Part shown: piece after piece, positions 35,701 through 42,371 of the stretch
How positions within the stretch are numbered: position 1 is the stretch's first letter
Layout of the letters: the number at the start of each line of letters is the position of its first letter
Assembly (NCBI RefSeq): GCF_034932185.1
Contig: NZ_JAYGHW010000002.1
Coordinates: 96,496-160,495 of the forward strand
Reading direction: 5' to 3'
Length of the DNA: 64,000 nucleotides
Source of the DNA: Spirulina sp034932185
GTDB lineage: Bacteria > Cyanobacteriota > Cyanobacteriia > Cyanobacteriales > Spirulinaceae
Notes under the pieces: model-generated
Told to the model about the DNA's origin: nothing
Databases searched by the model: none
The model's input: the letters and a program-made list of their open reading frames with translations, nothing else
Translations under genes and position numbers: made by a program

Positions 35701-37314
35701 TACGCCGATCTTCGCACCCCCAAAGCCAACGGCGAAAGTCATCTCAAGGACTATCAAAAACTGAATGGTCTGGATGAACAATTGCCCTATTTTATTGCGC
35801 ATTCGCCCTGGATTCAAGAGATGATGCCGCCTGATTCTACCCCGGATGAGTGGCGCATTTTTTGGGATGTGTTTGTGAATTTGCGGATCATGAATGTTAA
35901 TTATGATTTGCAACCCTATGACGGCCCTGCACTCTATATTGCGGCGGAAATTCGGGATATTTATACGGAGCGATTCAATGAAAAACCGTGGTTTGAGTTA
36001 ATTCCCAAACTTCAGTTTGTCGAAGTACCGGGCGATCATGTGACGATGTGGCATCAACCCCAAATTCAAGTCCTCGCCCAAACCATTGAAAAATACGCCC
36101 ACACCCAAAACTATCAACCCCAAACGTCCCGCCCCGTCTCACTATCTCGCTCCGTTGAACTCAATGCTGCCCAACTGCTGGCAACAGCACAACAACGCGC
36201 TCAACTGGATAATTTTGGTGATGCTACTTTCCACACCGGACTAGAGAAGCTTGTCGAGGCGTTAAATACAGAGGCGGCATTGCATCCCATGGGACAAAAT
36301 TTTATCCATGAATTGCTCGTACAGTTGTTGGTCAATCGTCTTGAAATTCAAGCAGAATTGCAACGCCATCCCGACATTCTTAACACCCCAATTCAACAAC
36401 CACTGTTTATTTTTGGCCTCCCTCGGACGGGTTCCACCTATCTCCATAATTTGCTCTGCCAAGACCCGGAGGTGCGCTGGTTAAGGCTTTGGGAGGCCTA
36501 TCGCCCCTATCCTGCCCCCGATCCTCAAACTTACGCCACTGATCCGCGCATTGCCCAAACCCAAGCCACGTTTAAAAACTACGAATTCTTCACCCCAGAA
36601 TCCACGGCAATGCATAAGTATGATGCCACTGCACCGGAGGAGTGTGTGTGGTTGTTGCAGAATCATTTTGCCTGTACGAGTTTTAGTTTCTTGACGTGCA
36701 TTCCATCCTATACGGCTTGGTTAAATGCTCAGGATATGCGGCCGGTGTATGGCTACTATCGTCAGCAGTTACAGCTTTTAGATTGGCGGTTTAACTCCAA
36801 TCGCTGGGTGCTGAAAAATCCGTTCCATTTGGCAGATTTGGCGGCTCTGAATGCGACGTTCCCCGATGCCCATTTGATCCAAACCCATCGCGATCCGCAG
36901 CGGGTGGTTGCGTCTTACTGTCGCTTGATTAAAAATTTACGGCCGGTCTATGGCAATCCTGGTGATGTAGGGGCGATCGCCCAAGAAATTCTGGACATTT
37001 TAGCCCATCAAATTGAGGAGGGAATGGAGGCTCGTCATGGGATCGAGGCTGGACGTATTTGTGATGTCGGTTTTAATGATCTGGTGCGTGATCCAATGGG
37101 AACGGTGCGGCGAATTTATGATCACTTTGGCTATCGTTTCAGTCCAGAGATGAAAAAGAATCTTCAACGATATATCAAGGATAACCCTCGCTATAAGCAT
37201 GGTCAGTACACATACTCGTTAGCAGAGTTTGATCTGGATACGGAGCGTGTGATCGAAAAGTTCAAGGGGTATCTTGATATATTTGCGAAGGACATTGCTG
37301 TTAAAAATTCATAA
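29752..37314 (+). CDS. Type I polyketide synthase: KS-AT-KR-DH-ACP-TE-sulfotransferase
   Basis: A 2520-residue PKS with KS (about 38-465, Cys212 in TACSTSL, EAHGTATALGDP), AT (about 564-850, GHSVGEY Ser662, HAFHS typical of malonyl selection), KR (about 1170-1367, GGMGGMG, DYCAAN), DH fold (about 1400-1670, His1422 in GEHVVLNLP, Asp1586 in FHPSMVD), ACP Ser1795 (GGDSL), TE (about 1857-2110, GYSGG Ser1929, His2096) and a PAPS-dependent sulfotransferase (about 2218-2513, GLPRTGST). Order is unusual in two ways: DH follows KR, and sulfotransferase follows TE. The DH HxxxGxxxxP motif is degenerate. It starts 83 bases after the NRPS and should add one malonyl unit to its dipeptide before release. 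A dispersed repeat occupies its N-terminus. Confidence 0.93.
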   Translation: MTQPNPEDAMLLRKANANAQQNLESMDDNPDAAMGSRIAIIGMAGRFPGANNIDELWQNVKNGVESITFFSDQELLAAGVSPQLLNDPNYVKASPTLPDLGKFDAFFFDYSAKEALYMDPQQRVFLECAWEALEQAGYAAGSSDYTIGIYGGSSISLYLLNNIIYDNHVYAGHMTSSRESAVFGGNVPESLTTRVAYKLNLTGPAVHLSTACSTSLVAVHSACQSLLNGECEIALAGGVSYLGSQTQGYLYEEGLVLSPDGHCRSFDAQGKGTLWANGVGLVVLKMLDEAIADGDTIHGVICGSAVNNDGNVKVSHSAPSVEGQARAIYQAQAVAEIDPETITYIEAHGTATALGDPIEIAALTQAFRAKTDQTGYCAVGSLKSNLGHLSEASGVAGLIKTLLALKHQQIPPSLYFETPNPQIDFESSPFYVNTRLRHWQSQEGNPRRAGVSSFGMGGTNAHVVVEEWRGDSPLERLRQQNHTPSPQLLLLSAKTSTALETATNNLITYLEAHPDLQLADVAYTLARGRKAFKHRRIAVVDGHTPIRDRFATQRTHRGEPKPRKIVFMCSGQGSQYVTMAQELYETEPLFQDCVDDCCEYLKPLLGLDLREILYPAPEQIALATEQLKQTALTQPALFVIEYAIAQLWISWGVQPAALIGHSVGEYVAATLAGVFSREDALTLVAKRGALMQSMPPGAMVAVPLPEHEVKPLLVGTPLEIATVNSPVNCVVSGPCEAIAAFAAQLTAQGIEGQVLQTSHAFHSAMMEPILQPFREAVRGVSLHRPKIPFVSNLTGTWITPEAAIDPDYYVQQLRSPVRFAAGVRAFFDDPDQILLEIGPGRTLSTLAKRHPDKPRDQLTCTSLRHPQETESDQAFLLKSLGELWLAGVEIDWTAYFGEEPPRRVPLPTYPFERQRYWLEPKPAPKTAIAYDGKKSDPAEWFYQPSWQRVNLPQQGRQPLPSPILAFVAADDLRQPLLESDAMVITVALGDAFQAHDPHTYTLNPAEPDDYRRLLQTLQDQDLTPQAILHLWNVTPQTAHPLSLESAETAQTLGFYSLLYLIQALDAHNLTQNLDLLVGASHLHSVTGSEAIAPEKATLIGAVRVIGHEYPNIRCRSVDVVPGSRGIQQILHELQHPCTATLIAYRGPSRWVETFEPTPLAPPNFDALPFRPHGVYLITGGMGGMGLVFAEYLAKTVQAKLILVGRSPLPDRPTWPAWLATHTDTDPTSLKIRTIQRLETWGATVLIVSADVANLDQMQGAIAQSQCGAIHGVIHTAGVAGGGVIPLKTKAIGDRVLAPKVAGTIILDQLIPEEDLDFRVLCSSLESVLGTAGQLDYCAANNFLDAYAQAKTAQGGPLTLSINWDAWQQVGMAVNTVKYGFNTKIREIKTLKHYLFEQCIVEEHREIYQGTLDPAVHWMIGEHVVLNLPSLVGTAYLELARSAYECHSGEATVELRDVYFLQFLFVEGDRKELRVILNVGDDPISFTIQTLDDDTNLWVEHAQGKIITTPNSEPTRYDLPALEAQCNQEMIVPDLQALPDYTHYGPRWLNNIQWRKASEDHNLALMQLPTEFIHDLEQYKFHPSMVDTATYVVADVLPNELTSKLSFFKEDSTYLPYFYERVQIKGALPQTFYSYTSRELRGRDWSINLSFMNPDGLELVAITNYTLKYTDAAYSIKENQDARQAKNRATQTTEIPLEVGILPAEGVESLTRILQSRMPQIIVSTVGLKYQQSLLKPSDSEDDTAPEMLFERPQLSQAYAAPTTEIEKAIAAIWEQVLGIKGIGIYDNFFDLGGDSLIIVQILQKLRQTLSSTLTINDLLNATAIAELAAIIDPNASQPSTQQPPCLVKFRDGSPDVAPLFIVHPIAGTTRNYLNLPTCLPPEQPIYAIQHPKWTAETRQFSNIPELAAYYLAAVRQVQPHGPYFLSGYSGGVYATYEMAQQLRAAGEAVSFLALIDKPHWETAADKPNWQNPDFGSDLETMVYYADLRTPKANGESHLKDYQKLNGLDEQLPYFIAHSPWIQEMMPPDSTPDEWRIFWDVFVNLRIMNVNYDLQPYDGPALYIAAEIRDIYTERFNEKPWFELIPKLQFVEVPGDHVTMWHQPQIQVLAQTIEKYAHTQNYQPQTSRPVSLSRSVELNAAQLLATAQQRAQLDNFGDATFHTGLEKLVEALNTEAALHPMGQNFIHELLVQLLVNRLEIQAELQRHPDILNTPIQQPLFIFGLPRTGSTYLHNLLCQDPEVRWLRLWEAYRPYPAPDPQTYATDPRIAQTQATFKNYEFFTPESTAMHKYDATAPEECVWLLQNHFACTSFSFLTCIPSYTAWLNAQDMRPVYGYYRQQLQLLDWRFNSNRWVLKNPFHLADLAALNATFPDAHLIQTHRDPQRVVASYCRLIKNLRPVYGNPGDVGAIAQEILDILAHQIEEGMEARHGIEAGRICDVGFNDLVRDPMGTVRRIYDHFGYRFSPEMKKNLQRYIKDNPRYKHGQYTYSLAEFDLDTERVIEKFKGYLDIFAKDIAVKNS
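29776..29807 (+). repeat. Small dispersed repeat family B at the PKS N-terminus
   Basis: GCGATGTTGCTCCGCAAGGC followed by TAACGCCAACGC, in frame as AMLLRKANAN at residues 9-18, upstream of the KS where a docking segment would normally lie. Confidence 0.87.
31159..31189 (-). repeat. Small dispersed repeat family A, inverted, KS-AT linker
   Basis: GGCGATTCTCCGTTGGAGAG followed by GCTTCGCCAAC, in frame as GDSPLERLRQ directly after the end of the KS domain (VVVEEWR). Confidence 0.88.
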
Positions 37315-37333
37315 AAAATAGAGATTAATCATC

Positions 37334-38503
37334 ATGCAAAAGTTTACAGCTTATATTCCGACTAAACTCCATTTTGGACACCATGCGGCTCAGGATCTCG
37401 GTGATCATGCGGCGGAGATTGGTGATCATGCGTTGCTGGTCTATGGCTGTGGTTCGGCGTTCCGCAATGGCAGTTATGCGGATACGGTGGAGCGGCTGCA
37501 ACGGTGTGAGGTGAAGGTGACGGAGTATGGCGGGATTAAGCCGAATCCCTGTGTGGATGATGTGGATAAGGCGGCGCGGCTGGGTCGGGAGCAGGGGGTG
37601 GATATGATTGTTGCCGTCGGGGGTGGGAGTGTGTTGGATTCGGCGAAGGTGATGGCGATTTGTATTGCGGATGGTTGCGATCCTTGGGAGGTGATGGTGC
37701 GAAACCATTTGCCCCAGGGGGCGGTACCGATTTTGGCGGTGTTGACGTTGGCGGCGACGGGAACGGAGATGAATCCGGCGGCGGTGATTCAAAATCCGCG
37801 CACGAAGCAGAAGTTGGGGTTTCGCCATGAGTTGATGTATCCGGCCCATTCTTATCTAGATCCAAGCTATACGCTGTCAGTACCCAGGAACTATACAGCC
37901 TATGGGGTGGTGGATCTGGTGTGTCATTGTTTGGAGGCGTGGTTTGGGGCGGGGGAGGCGACACTTTCCGATCGCTTTACGACGGCAATTATTCAGGAGG
38001 CGATCGCCTATGGCCCGGCATTAATGGCAGATATGACGAATTTTGATCTCCGTTCCAAGATTATGTGGGCCGCAACCAATGCGTTAAATAATATGACCAT
38101 TTATGGGCGCAGTTCCCCCGATTGGGGGGTGCATATTCTCGCCCATACGCTGTCGGTGTTGTATGACACGGCCCACGGTGCGACGCTTTCGATTATCTAT
38201 CCCGCATGGTTAAAAGTGATGCGCGATCGCGCCCGCGATCGCATTGTAGAATTGGGCGAGGCATTGTTTCAAACCGCCGATGTTGATACAACTATTCGCT
38301 GTTTGGAGGACTTTTTCGCGCAGTTGGGGGGGCCGATTCGTTGCCAAGATGTGGGGATTGATCTGCCCTGTAAGCAGGATATTCTTGACCTCATGAATAA
38401 AAATCAAGCCCAAGGTTTCAACTACACCCTCTCCACGGCGGAACGTGAGGCGATTCTCGACCAAACCTTTGCAGAAAAGCGGAGTCTGGTGGCTCCAGTT
38501 TAA
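37334..38503 (+). CDS. Iron-containing alcohol dehydrogenase
   Basis: A 389-residue group III metal-dependent alcohol dehydrogenase. The cofactor motif is GGGSVLDSAKVMA and the metal-site stretches are DLVCHCLEAWFGAG and HILAHTLSVLYDTAHGATLS, all intact. The family reduces aldehydes or ketones with NAD(P)H; it resembles the BDH/YqhD branch. It starts 20 bases after the PKS stop on the same strand, so it is probably part of the same operon. It might reduce an aldehyde precursor or product of the assembly line. The substrate cannot be read from sequence. Confidence 0.9.
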   Translation: MQKFTAYIPTKLHFGHHAAQDLGDHAAEIGDHALLVYGCGSAFRNGSYADTVERLQRCEVKVTEYGGIKPNPCVDDVDKAARLGREQGVDMIVAVGGGSVLDSAKVMAICIADGCDPWEVMVRNHLPQGAVPILAVLTLAATGTEMNPAAVIQNPRTKQKLGFRHELMYPAHSYLDPSYTLSVPRNYTAYGVVDLVCHCLEAWFGAGEATLSDRFTTAIIQEAIAYGPALMADMTNFDLRSKIMWAATNALNNMTIYGRSSPDWGVHILAHTLSVLYDTAHGATLSIIYPAWLKVMRDRARDRIVELGEALFQTADVDTTIRCLEDFFAQLGGPIRCQDVGIDLPCKQDILDLMNKNQAQGFNYTLSTAEREAILDQTFAEKRSLVAPV

Positions 38504-38593
38504 CGAAGCTCAGAACGTGGGGGGTGATGGAGACGCGATGACAAATCGCCCTCCGCTCTTCATTTTGTATGCGTGATTCTGCAAAGAATCGTA

Positions 38594-38626
38594 ATATAAA
38601 ATCCGGTCGTATTCTGGATTTTATAT
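38594..38626. terminator. AT-rich inverted repeat between alcohol dehydrogenase and bolA
   Basis: A 13-base stem ATATAAAATCCGG / CTGGATTTTATAT with loop TCGTATT and one G-U pair. It may terminate the NRPS-PKS transcript or act as a regulatory palindrome upstream of bolA. The rest of the 174-base gap has no gene. Confidence 0.6.
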
Positions 38627-38677
38627 ATAGAATAAAAAGTGTTCTATCTTTATTTATACTTTCTGAGTACAACAATC

Positions 38678-39007
38678 ATGAATACTGCTTCAAAATACAG
38701 TGAGATTTTTACCCAATATACCCAGATGATTCAATCTCACCTTCCTGATGCTCAAGTTTTTATTAATGATGTCACGGGCAAAGGAAATCACCTCAAAGCC
38801 TTAGTGATTTCTGCGGAATTTGTTGGGCAAAACAAGGTTAAGCAACATAAAATGGTTTATGGTGCATTGGAGGAGCATTTACTGTCAAAAGTCATTCACT
38901 CTCTAGCGTTAAACACCTATACACCGGAAGGATGGGAAAAAGACCCATTATCTAAAGCGATCGCCACTTCTGCTATTTTTACGAATTATGCTCAGAGTGA
39001 TGAGTAA
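38678..39007 (+). CDS. BolA family protein
   Basis: A 109-residue BolA-fold protein. The core is VFINDVTGKGNHLKALVISA, FVGQNKVKQHKMVYGALEEH and a C-terminal IHSLALNTYTPEGW. BolA proteins usually work with monothiol glutaredoxins in Fe-S or redox regulation. The ATG at 38678 is chosen because the 13 codons before it are leader-like and hydrophobic without family similarity. Whether it belongs to the biosynthetic locus is unclear; BolA genes are normally housekeeping. Confidence 0.85.
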   Translation: MNTASKYSEIFTQYTQMIQSHLPDAQVFINDVTGKGNHLKALVISAEFVGQNKVKQHKMVYGALEEHLLSKVIHSLALNTYTPEGWEKDPLSKAIATSAIFTNYAQSDE

Positions 39008-39199
39008 AAGTGCAGTGGGTAAATCAGTGGTGTGATTGTTCTAGATTGCAATGTTTGTGAGTTAATGTTCAAATGTTTAGACCTTGGAGCAGCGAAAAAT
39101 TGCCACCCATGGGCTTGGACAGTGAGGGAATGTGAGATGCGGGTTGCGCTCAAGGTGAATTGCTGACAGGACAAATCCCTTGACAAAACTCGCTCTTCC

Positions 39200-39838
39200 C
39201 TAAATCCCGATGCGTGATACTAACTCAGATCCCAGATAGGCGCGATCGCCTAATTTTTGCAACAAAGGGCCATGAATCCCAAATTTAACCTGAGAGACTG
39301 ATCCCGCTAAGATTTCAATGCGATCTCGATACCGTCCTAAATCAATCCCTAATAAACTACACAACATGATCTGAGTCGTCATTTGATGGGAAACCACAAG
39401 CACATTTCCCTCTGGATATTTTTCTCGAATTTCAGAGAGCACTAACATCGAACGGCTAGCCACTTCAACGGCTCTTTCTCCTTTTTTGGGAGCATACCAA
39501 GCGGGATCATTGATCCAGTTCAAATAATTCTTTAAATGATGTTCTTTAACCCATTCCTCACAGTGGTCTTCCCAAACACCAAAATTCATTTCTTGGAGTC
39601 CGCCCCGCAATTGCATTTGAACAGCGACGGCATCCGCGAAGGGTTTGGCTGTGGCAAGGGTACATTTCGTGGGACTCACATAGATGCTTTCCCAACGAAT
39701 TGATTGATAGGCAAGCACAAACGCATTGGCTACTTCTTGACCTTCTGGGGTTAATTCTGGGTTAAGCGCACCACAATAGCGACCTTCTCGGCTATAAATG
39801 GTGTCACCATGACATAAAAAGTACAACGTTAAACTCAT
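39200..39838 (-). CDS. Histidine-phosphatase-fold protein with altered active site
   Basis: A 212-residue member of the phosphoglycerate mutase/histidine phosphatase superfamily, but the signature RHG reads CHG (Cys9, His10, Gly11) and the second pocket arginine, normally in SPLxRT, is Cys59 (SPTKCT). The general acid region QEMNFGVWED (Glu83) and the second histidine VVSHQMT (His151) remain. Loss of both phosphate-binding arginines argues for a pseudoenzyme or altered activity. The ATG at 39838 gives the usual MSLTLYFL opening. It is convergent to bolA and divergent from the racemase-like gene. Confidence 0.85.
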   Translation of the reverse strand: MSLTLYFLCHGDTIYSREGRYCGALNPELTPEGQEVANAFVLAYQSIRWESIYVSPTKCTLATAKPFADAVAVQMQLRGGLQEMNFGVWEDHCEEWVKEHHLKNYLNWINDPAWYAPKKGERAVEVASRSMLVLSEIREKYPEGNVLVVSHQMTTQIMLCSLLGIDLGRYRDRIEILAGSVSQVKFGIHGPLLQKLGDRAYLGSELVSRIGI

Positions 39839-40040
39839 AACTTTAAAATGTGACATCCGTGATATTTTACCACATCCGTTGATCTGCGAGTTGCCGAATT
39901 GAACCTTTGCTCAATGGATCAGCGGGGATAACTTTTCTTCTGTGATTCATGAAATAAATGTTATTATTGATAAAGGCTTTTGCTCCTATTTTTGTTCAGT
40001 ATTCACGTCGAAGTGCTATAGTAAAACATTAACGCAACCA

Positions 40041-40934
40041 ATGGAAATTAACGCAATGGTTAGTGAGTCACCCGATCACCAGCAAGGACTGACATTAGAT
40101 CAGCATTTCTCGCTGAATCTTGGCAATGTTTCTCTATTGCCTGCGGTGGGATTTATTAGTCCTCCCGCCTGGTTAGATCCAGCCCCCTATGAATTTACAA
40201 CGGTGGTGGAAGAACCCGTACTCACTCAGCAGGCGATTCCTTTATTACCTGATTTTGACTTCTCCTTTAATAACCTAGCCTCGGAAATTTTAGCAGAGCA
40301 GCTTTGCCTCTGTGCGCGTAGTTTAAAAGCTGCTGGATGCTCTGTGGTGGTGCAAGTAGGTAATCCTTTTGCCTGGGCTAATGTGCAATCAGAAGCTGAT
40401 GCATGGCGTAGAAATGACCGCATCGCCGCTGCAACTAATTTGCCAACGATTATGACAACTCTGGCGGTTGTTGATGCGTTGCGATCGCACCAGGCCGAGA
40501 AAATTGCAATTACGACCACGTTCTATAGTTCAGTTTGGAACAAATACTTTACTGAGTTTATGAAGTTATGTGGCTTTGATGTTGTCCATGGGTCTAACTT
40601 TTATCAGCAAGGCTTGGCTCAACCCATTAATGCAGCGGACAAAGAAGAGCACTTTCGCTATATGGATTTGGATAATTCAGTGGATGCAATGTCACATCTG
40701 ATCAAAGCATCGGTGCAATTCGTTAAGGAGAATGCTCCCGATTGTGAGGCGATCGCCATTGTCGGTACAGGAGCGAGAACCTTAGAGATTTTGTGTGATC
40801 TAGAAGCGATCGCCCATTGCCCAGTTGTCCCTGCTGATACAGTTGTCTATTGGTGGGCGGCCCAGCATCTCAACTTAACATTGTTGCCCAATATGGGCCG
40901 ATTTAGAGACTTAATCTATCAAAAATCTCATTAA
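40041..40934 (+). CDS. Asp/Glu racemase-fold (maleate isomerase/AMDase-like) protein
   Basis: A 297-residue protein resembling the maleate isomerase/arylmalonate decarboxylase branch of the Asp/Glu racemase superfamily: VGFISPPAWLDPAPYEF near the start, then CSVVVQVGNPFAW, TNLPTIMTTLAVVDALRSHQ, KIAITTTFYSSVWNKYFTEF and CEAIAIVGTGARTLEILCDL. In active members the two catalytic cysteines lie where this protein has VGNPF and VGTGAR, so both appear absent. The start is uncertain: ATG at 40041 or 40056; the frame extends upstream to 39942 with an unlikely Cys-rich segment. Substrate unknown; it may act on an acidic precursor of the locus. Confidence 0.7.
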   Translation: MEINAMVSESPDHQQGLTLDQHFSLNLGNVSLLPAVGFISPPAWLDPAPYEFTTVVEEPVLTQQAIPLLPDFDFSFNNLASEILAEQLCLCARSLKAAGCSVVVQVGNPFAWANVQSEADAWRRNDRIAAATNLPTIMTTLAVVDALRSHQAEKIAITTTFYSSVWNKYFTEFMKLCGFDVVHGSNFYQQGLAQPINAADKEEHFRYMDLDNSVDAMSHLIKASVQFVKENAPDCEAIAIVGTGARTLEILCDLEAIAHCPVVPADTVVYWWAAQHLNLTLLPNMGRFRDLIYQKSH

Positions 40935-41224
40935 GGATTTATTCACAATTTATTCATATTATTCACAAAATTTATTTTGATAATCCCGAAAAAAGGTTAG
41001 CAAAAATATATTAACTTTTGTGTCAATCTCGGAGTAAATTTAACCAAAGTTGTTACTATGTATTTGTTTTCAATTTATCTCAAAATCGCACATTTTGCAA
41101 GACCAAAAATTTGCCTGTGAAGCGGTTTATCACTCGCTTTTACCCAAGAGCTAAACTAATTCGCAACATTGCGTAACCTTGAAAAATCGAAACTCACCCC
41201 ATTCAGGAGAATGAAAGTAATTTT
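40935..41224. other. AT-rich intergenic region upstream of the 2OG oxygenase
   Basis: These 290 bases carry several runs such as TTATTCACAATTTATTCATA, with ATTCACAA repeated three times in 40941-40975, and no open frame of interest. GGAGAATGAAAG 5-17 bases before the oxygenase ATG provides its ribosome-binding site. No clear -35/-10 pair stands out. Confidence 0.5.
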
Positions 41225-42100
41225 ATGGTTTCACAAACATCTCAATTAGCAGTATCCTCGATTCGTCCGTTAACTCCGGATGAACTCAGTTTTTATCACG
41301 AAAATGGCTACGTTATTGTGCGGAGTTTCTTTAGTGCAGAAGAGATGGAACAGGTGAAGTCAGTCTGTATGTCAGACCCCAACCTGGAAAATGCCCTGAA
41401 AAAAGTGATCGATAATGAGGGCAGGACGTGGGGGGCTTCGGTTTGGTCGGGATTGAACCATAGCCTGCTGAGTGTTGTCACTCAAACGACGCGCATGGTT
41501 GAGGCAGCGGAGGCTATCACAGGTGAACCCTGTTATTTCATGTATGCCAAAGTGGTCAAAAAGAAACCCTACGATCAAAGTATTGCCCATTGGCATCAGG
41601 CTTATCCGGCATGGCATGATGAGGGATGCCCATTCCCCGATCTGTTTGCCACTTGCTCTATTGCCGTGAATCGCAGCACTAAAGACAATGGGTGTTTTCA
41701 GGTAATTGCCAAGTCTCACCGATTAGGCCGCGTCGATCATGTCGCTGAAGGTAATGCGAATAAAGTGCGCTGTGAACCGAAACGGCTGGCAAAAATATTG
41801 GAGCGTTACAAAGTTATCGATTGTGAAATGGAGCCAGGCGACGCTGTTTTTATGCATGCCAACACCATTCATGGTTCCCAGGAAAATCACACAGGTGATA
41901 CTCGCATTTTAATGCATTGTCATTATAATGCGATGGTTAATCGACCTGATCATGGGAATACTTATGTACATTCTAATGAGCCTGTCCAGAAACTGCCGGA
42001 TTCTGCCATTCAGGATGGTCTTTATACCTCCGGCTTTGAAAATGACAGCCAGGGGTGGAACTGGTATAACGAAGAGCCTGAAGATTATGCTCAACAATAA
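41225..42100 (+). CDS. PhyH/EctD-like Fe(II)/2-oxoglutarate enzyme with HXA motif; candidate halogenase
   Basis: A 291-residue enzyme of the phytanoyl-CoA dioxygenase superfamily, close in layout to ectoine hydroxylase EctD. Where EctD reads WHSDFETWH, this protein reads WHQAYPAWH: His124 is kept but the iron-binding Asp is Ala126. The distal histidine (His216 in ANTIHGSQ) and the 2-oxoglutarate arginine (Arg227 in DTRILMH) are intact. In non-haem iron halogenases such as SyrB2 the same Asp-to-Ala change leaves room for chloride. An alternative is that H131-D132-E133 supplies a carboxylate. It starts after a good ribosome-binding site and is the last likely gene of the biosynthetic locus. Confidence 0.82.
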   Translation: MVSQTSQLAVSSIRPLTPDELSFYHENGYVIVRSFFSAEEMEQVKSVCMSDPNLENALKKVIDNEGRTWGASVWSGLNHSLLSVVTQTTRMVEAAEAITGEPCYFMYAKVVKKKPYDQSIAHWHQAYPAWHDEGCPFPDLFATCSIAVNRSTKDNGCFQVIAKSHRLGRVDHVAEGNANKVRCEPKRLAKILERYKVIDCEMEPGDAVFMHANTIHGSQENHTGDTRILMHCHYNAMVNRPDHGNTYVHSNEPVQKLPDSAIQDGLYTSGFENDSQGWNWYNEEPEDYAQQ

Positions 42101-42148
42101 GTTATAGGGAATCTCCTTAATTAGATTGTGTAAAGTGGTAGGTGATGT

Positions 42149-42181
42149 AGGGGCAAAAAAATTAAAAATTTTCGCCCCTAT
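42149..42181. repeat. Intergenic palindrome of the GTAGGGGC family
   Basis: TAGGGGCAAAAAAATTAAAA followed by ATTTTCGCCCCTA forms an imperfect stem with GGGGC/GCCCC ends. It belongs to the same loose family as 5091-5140, 7682-7734 and the half-site near 51389. The rest of the 42101-42371 gap has no gene; a HIP1 site is at about 42190. Confidence 0.7.
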
Positions 42182-42371
42182 GCCGATTGGCGATCGCCGA
42201 CCGATCAACGCAACAACCGGATTTCAGAGCAGAATAATACCCAAGCTGTTAGTATCGATGAATACAGTTTTGCAAGACCAATGACGAGGGATTGACAAAA
42301 GTTGTTGACCAAAGTTATTGTCAAAACCGTTAGGGACATATTACGGACTTCTGTAGGGATCAAAAAAACGA

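Noticed and set aside
35137..35913. 258-codon minus-strand frame inside the PKS thioesterase
   Set aside because: Long only because of GC-biased codon structure; the plus frame encodes intact TE motifs.
37325..37849. 174-codon minus-strand frame opposite the alcohol dehydrogenase start
   Set aside because: It is rich in Arg and His with no family similarity and lies antisense to a clear iron-dependent dehydrogenase.
38678..39007. BolA as a tailoring gene of the NRPS-PKS locus
   Set aside because: BolA proteins are general Fe-S/redox factors and an inverted repeat separates it from the dehydrogenase; proximity alone is not enough.
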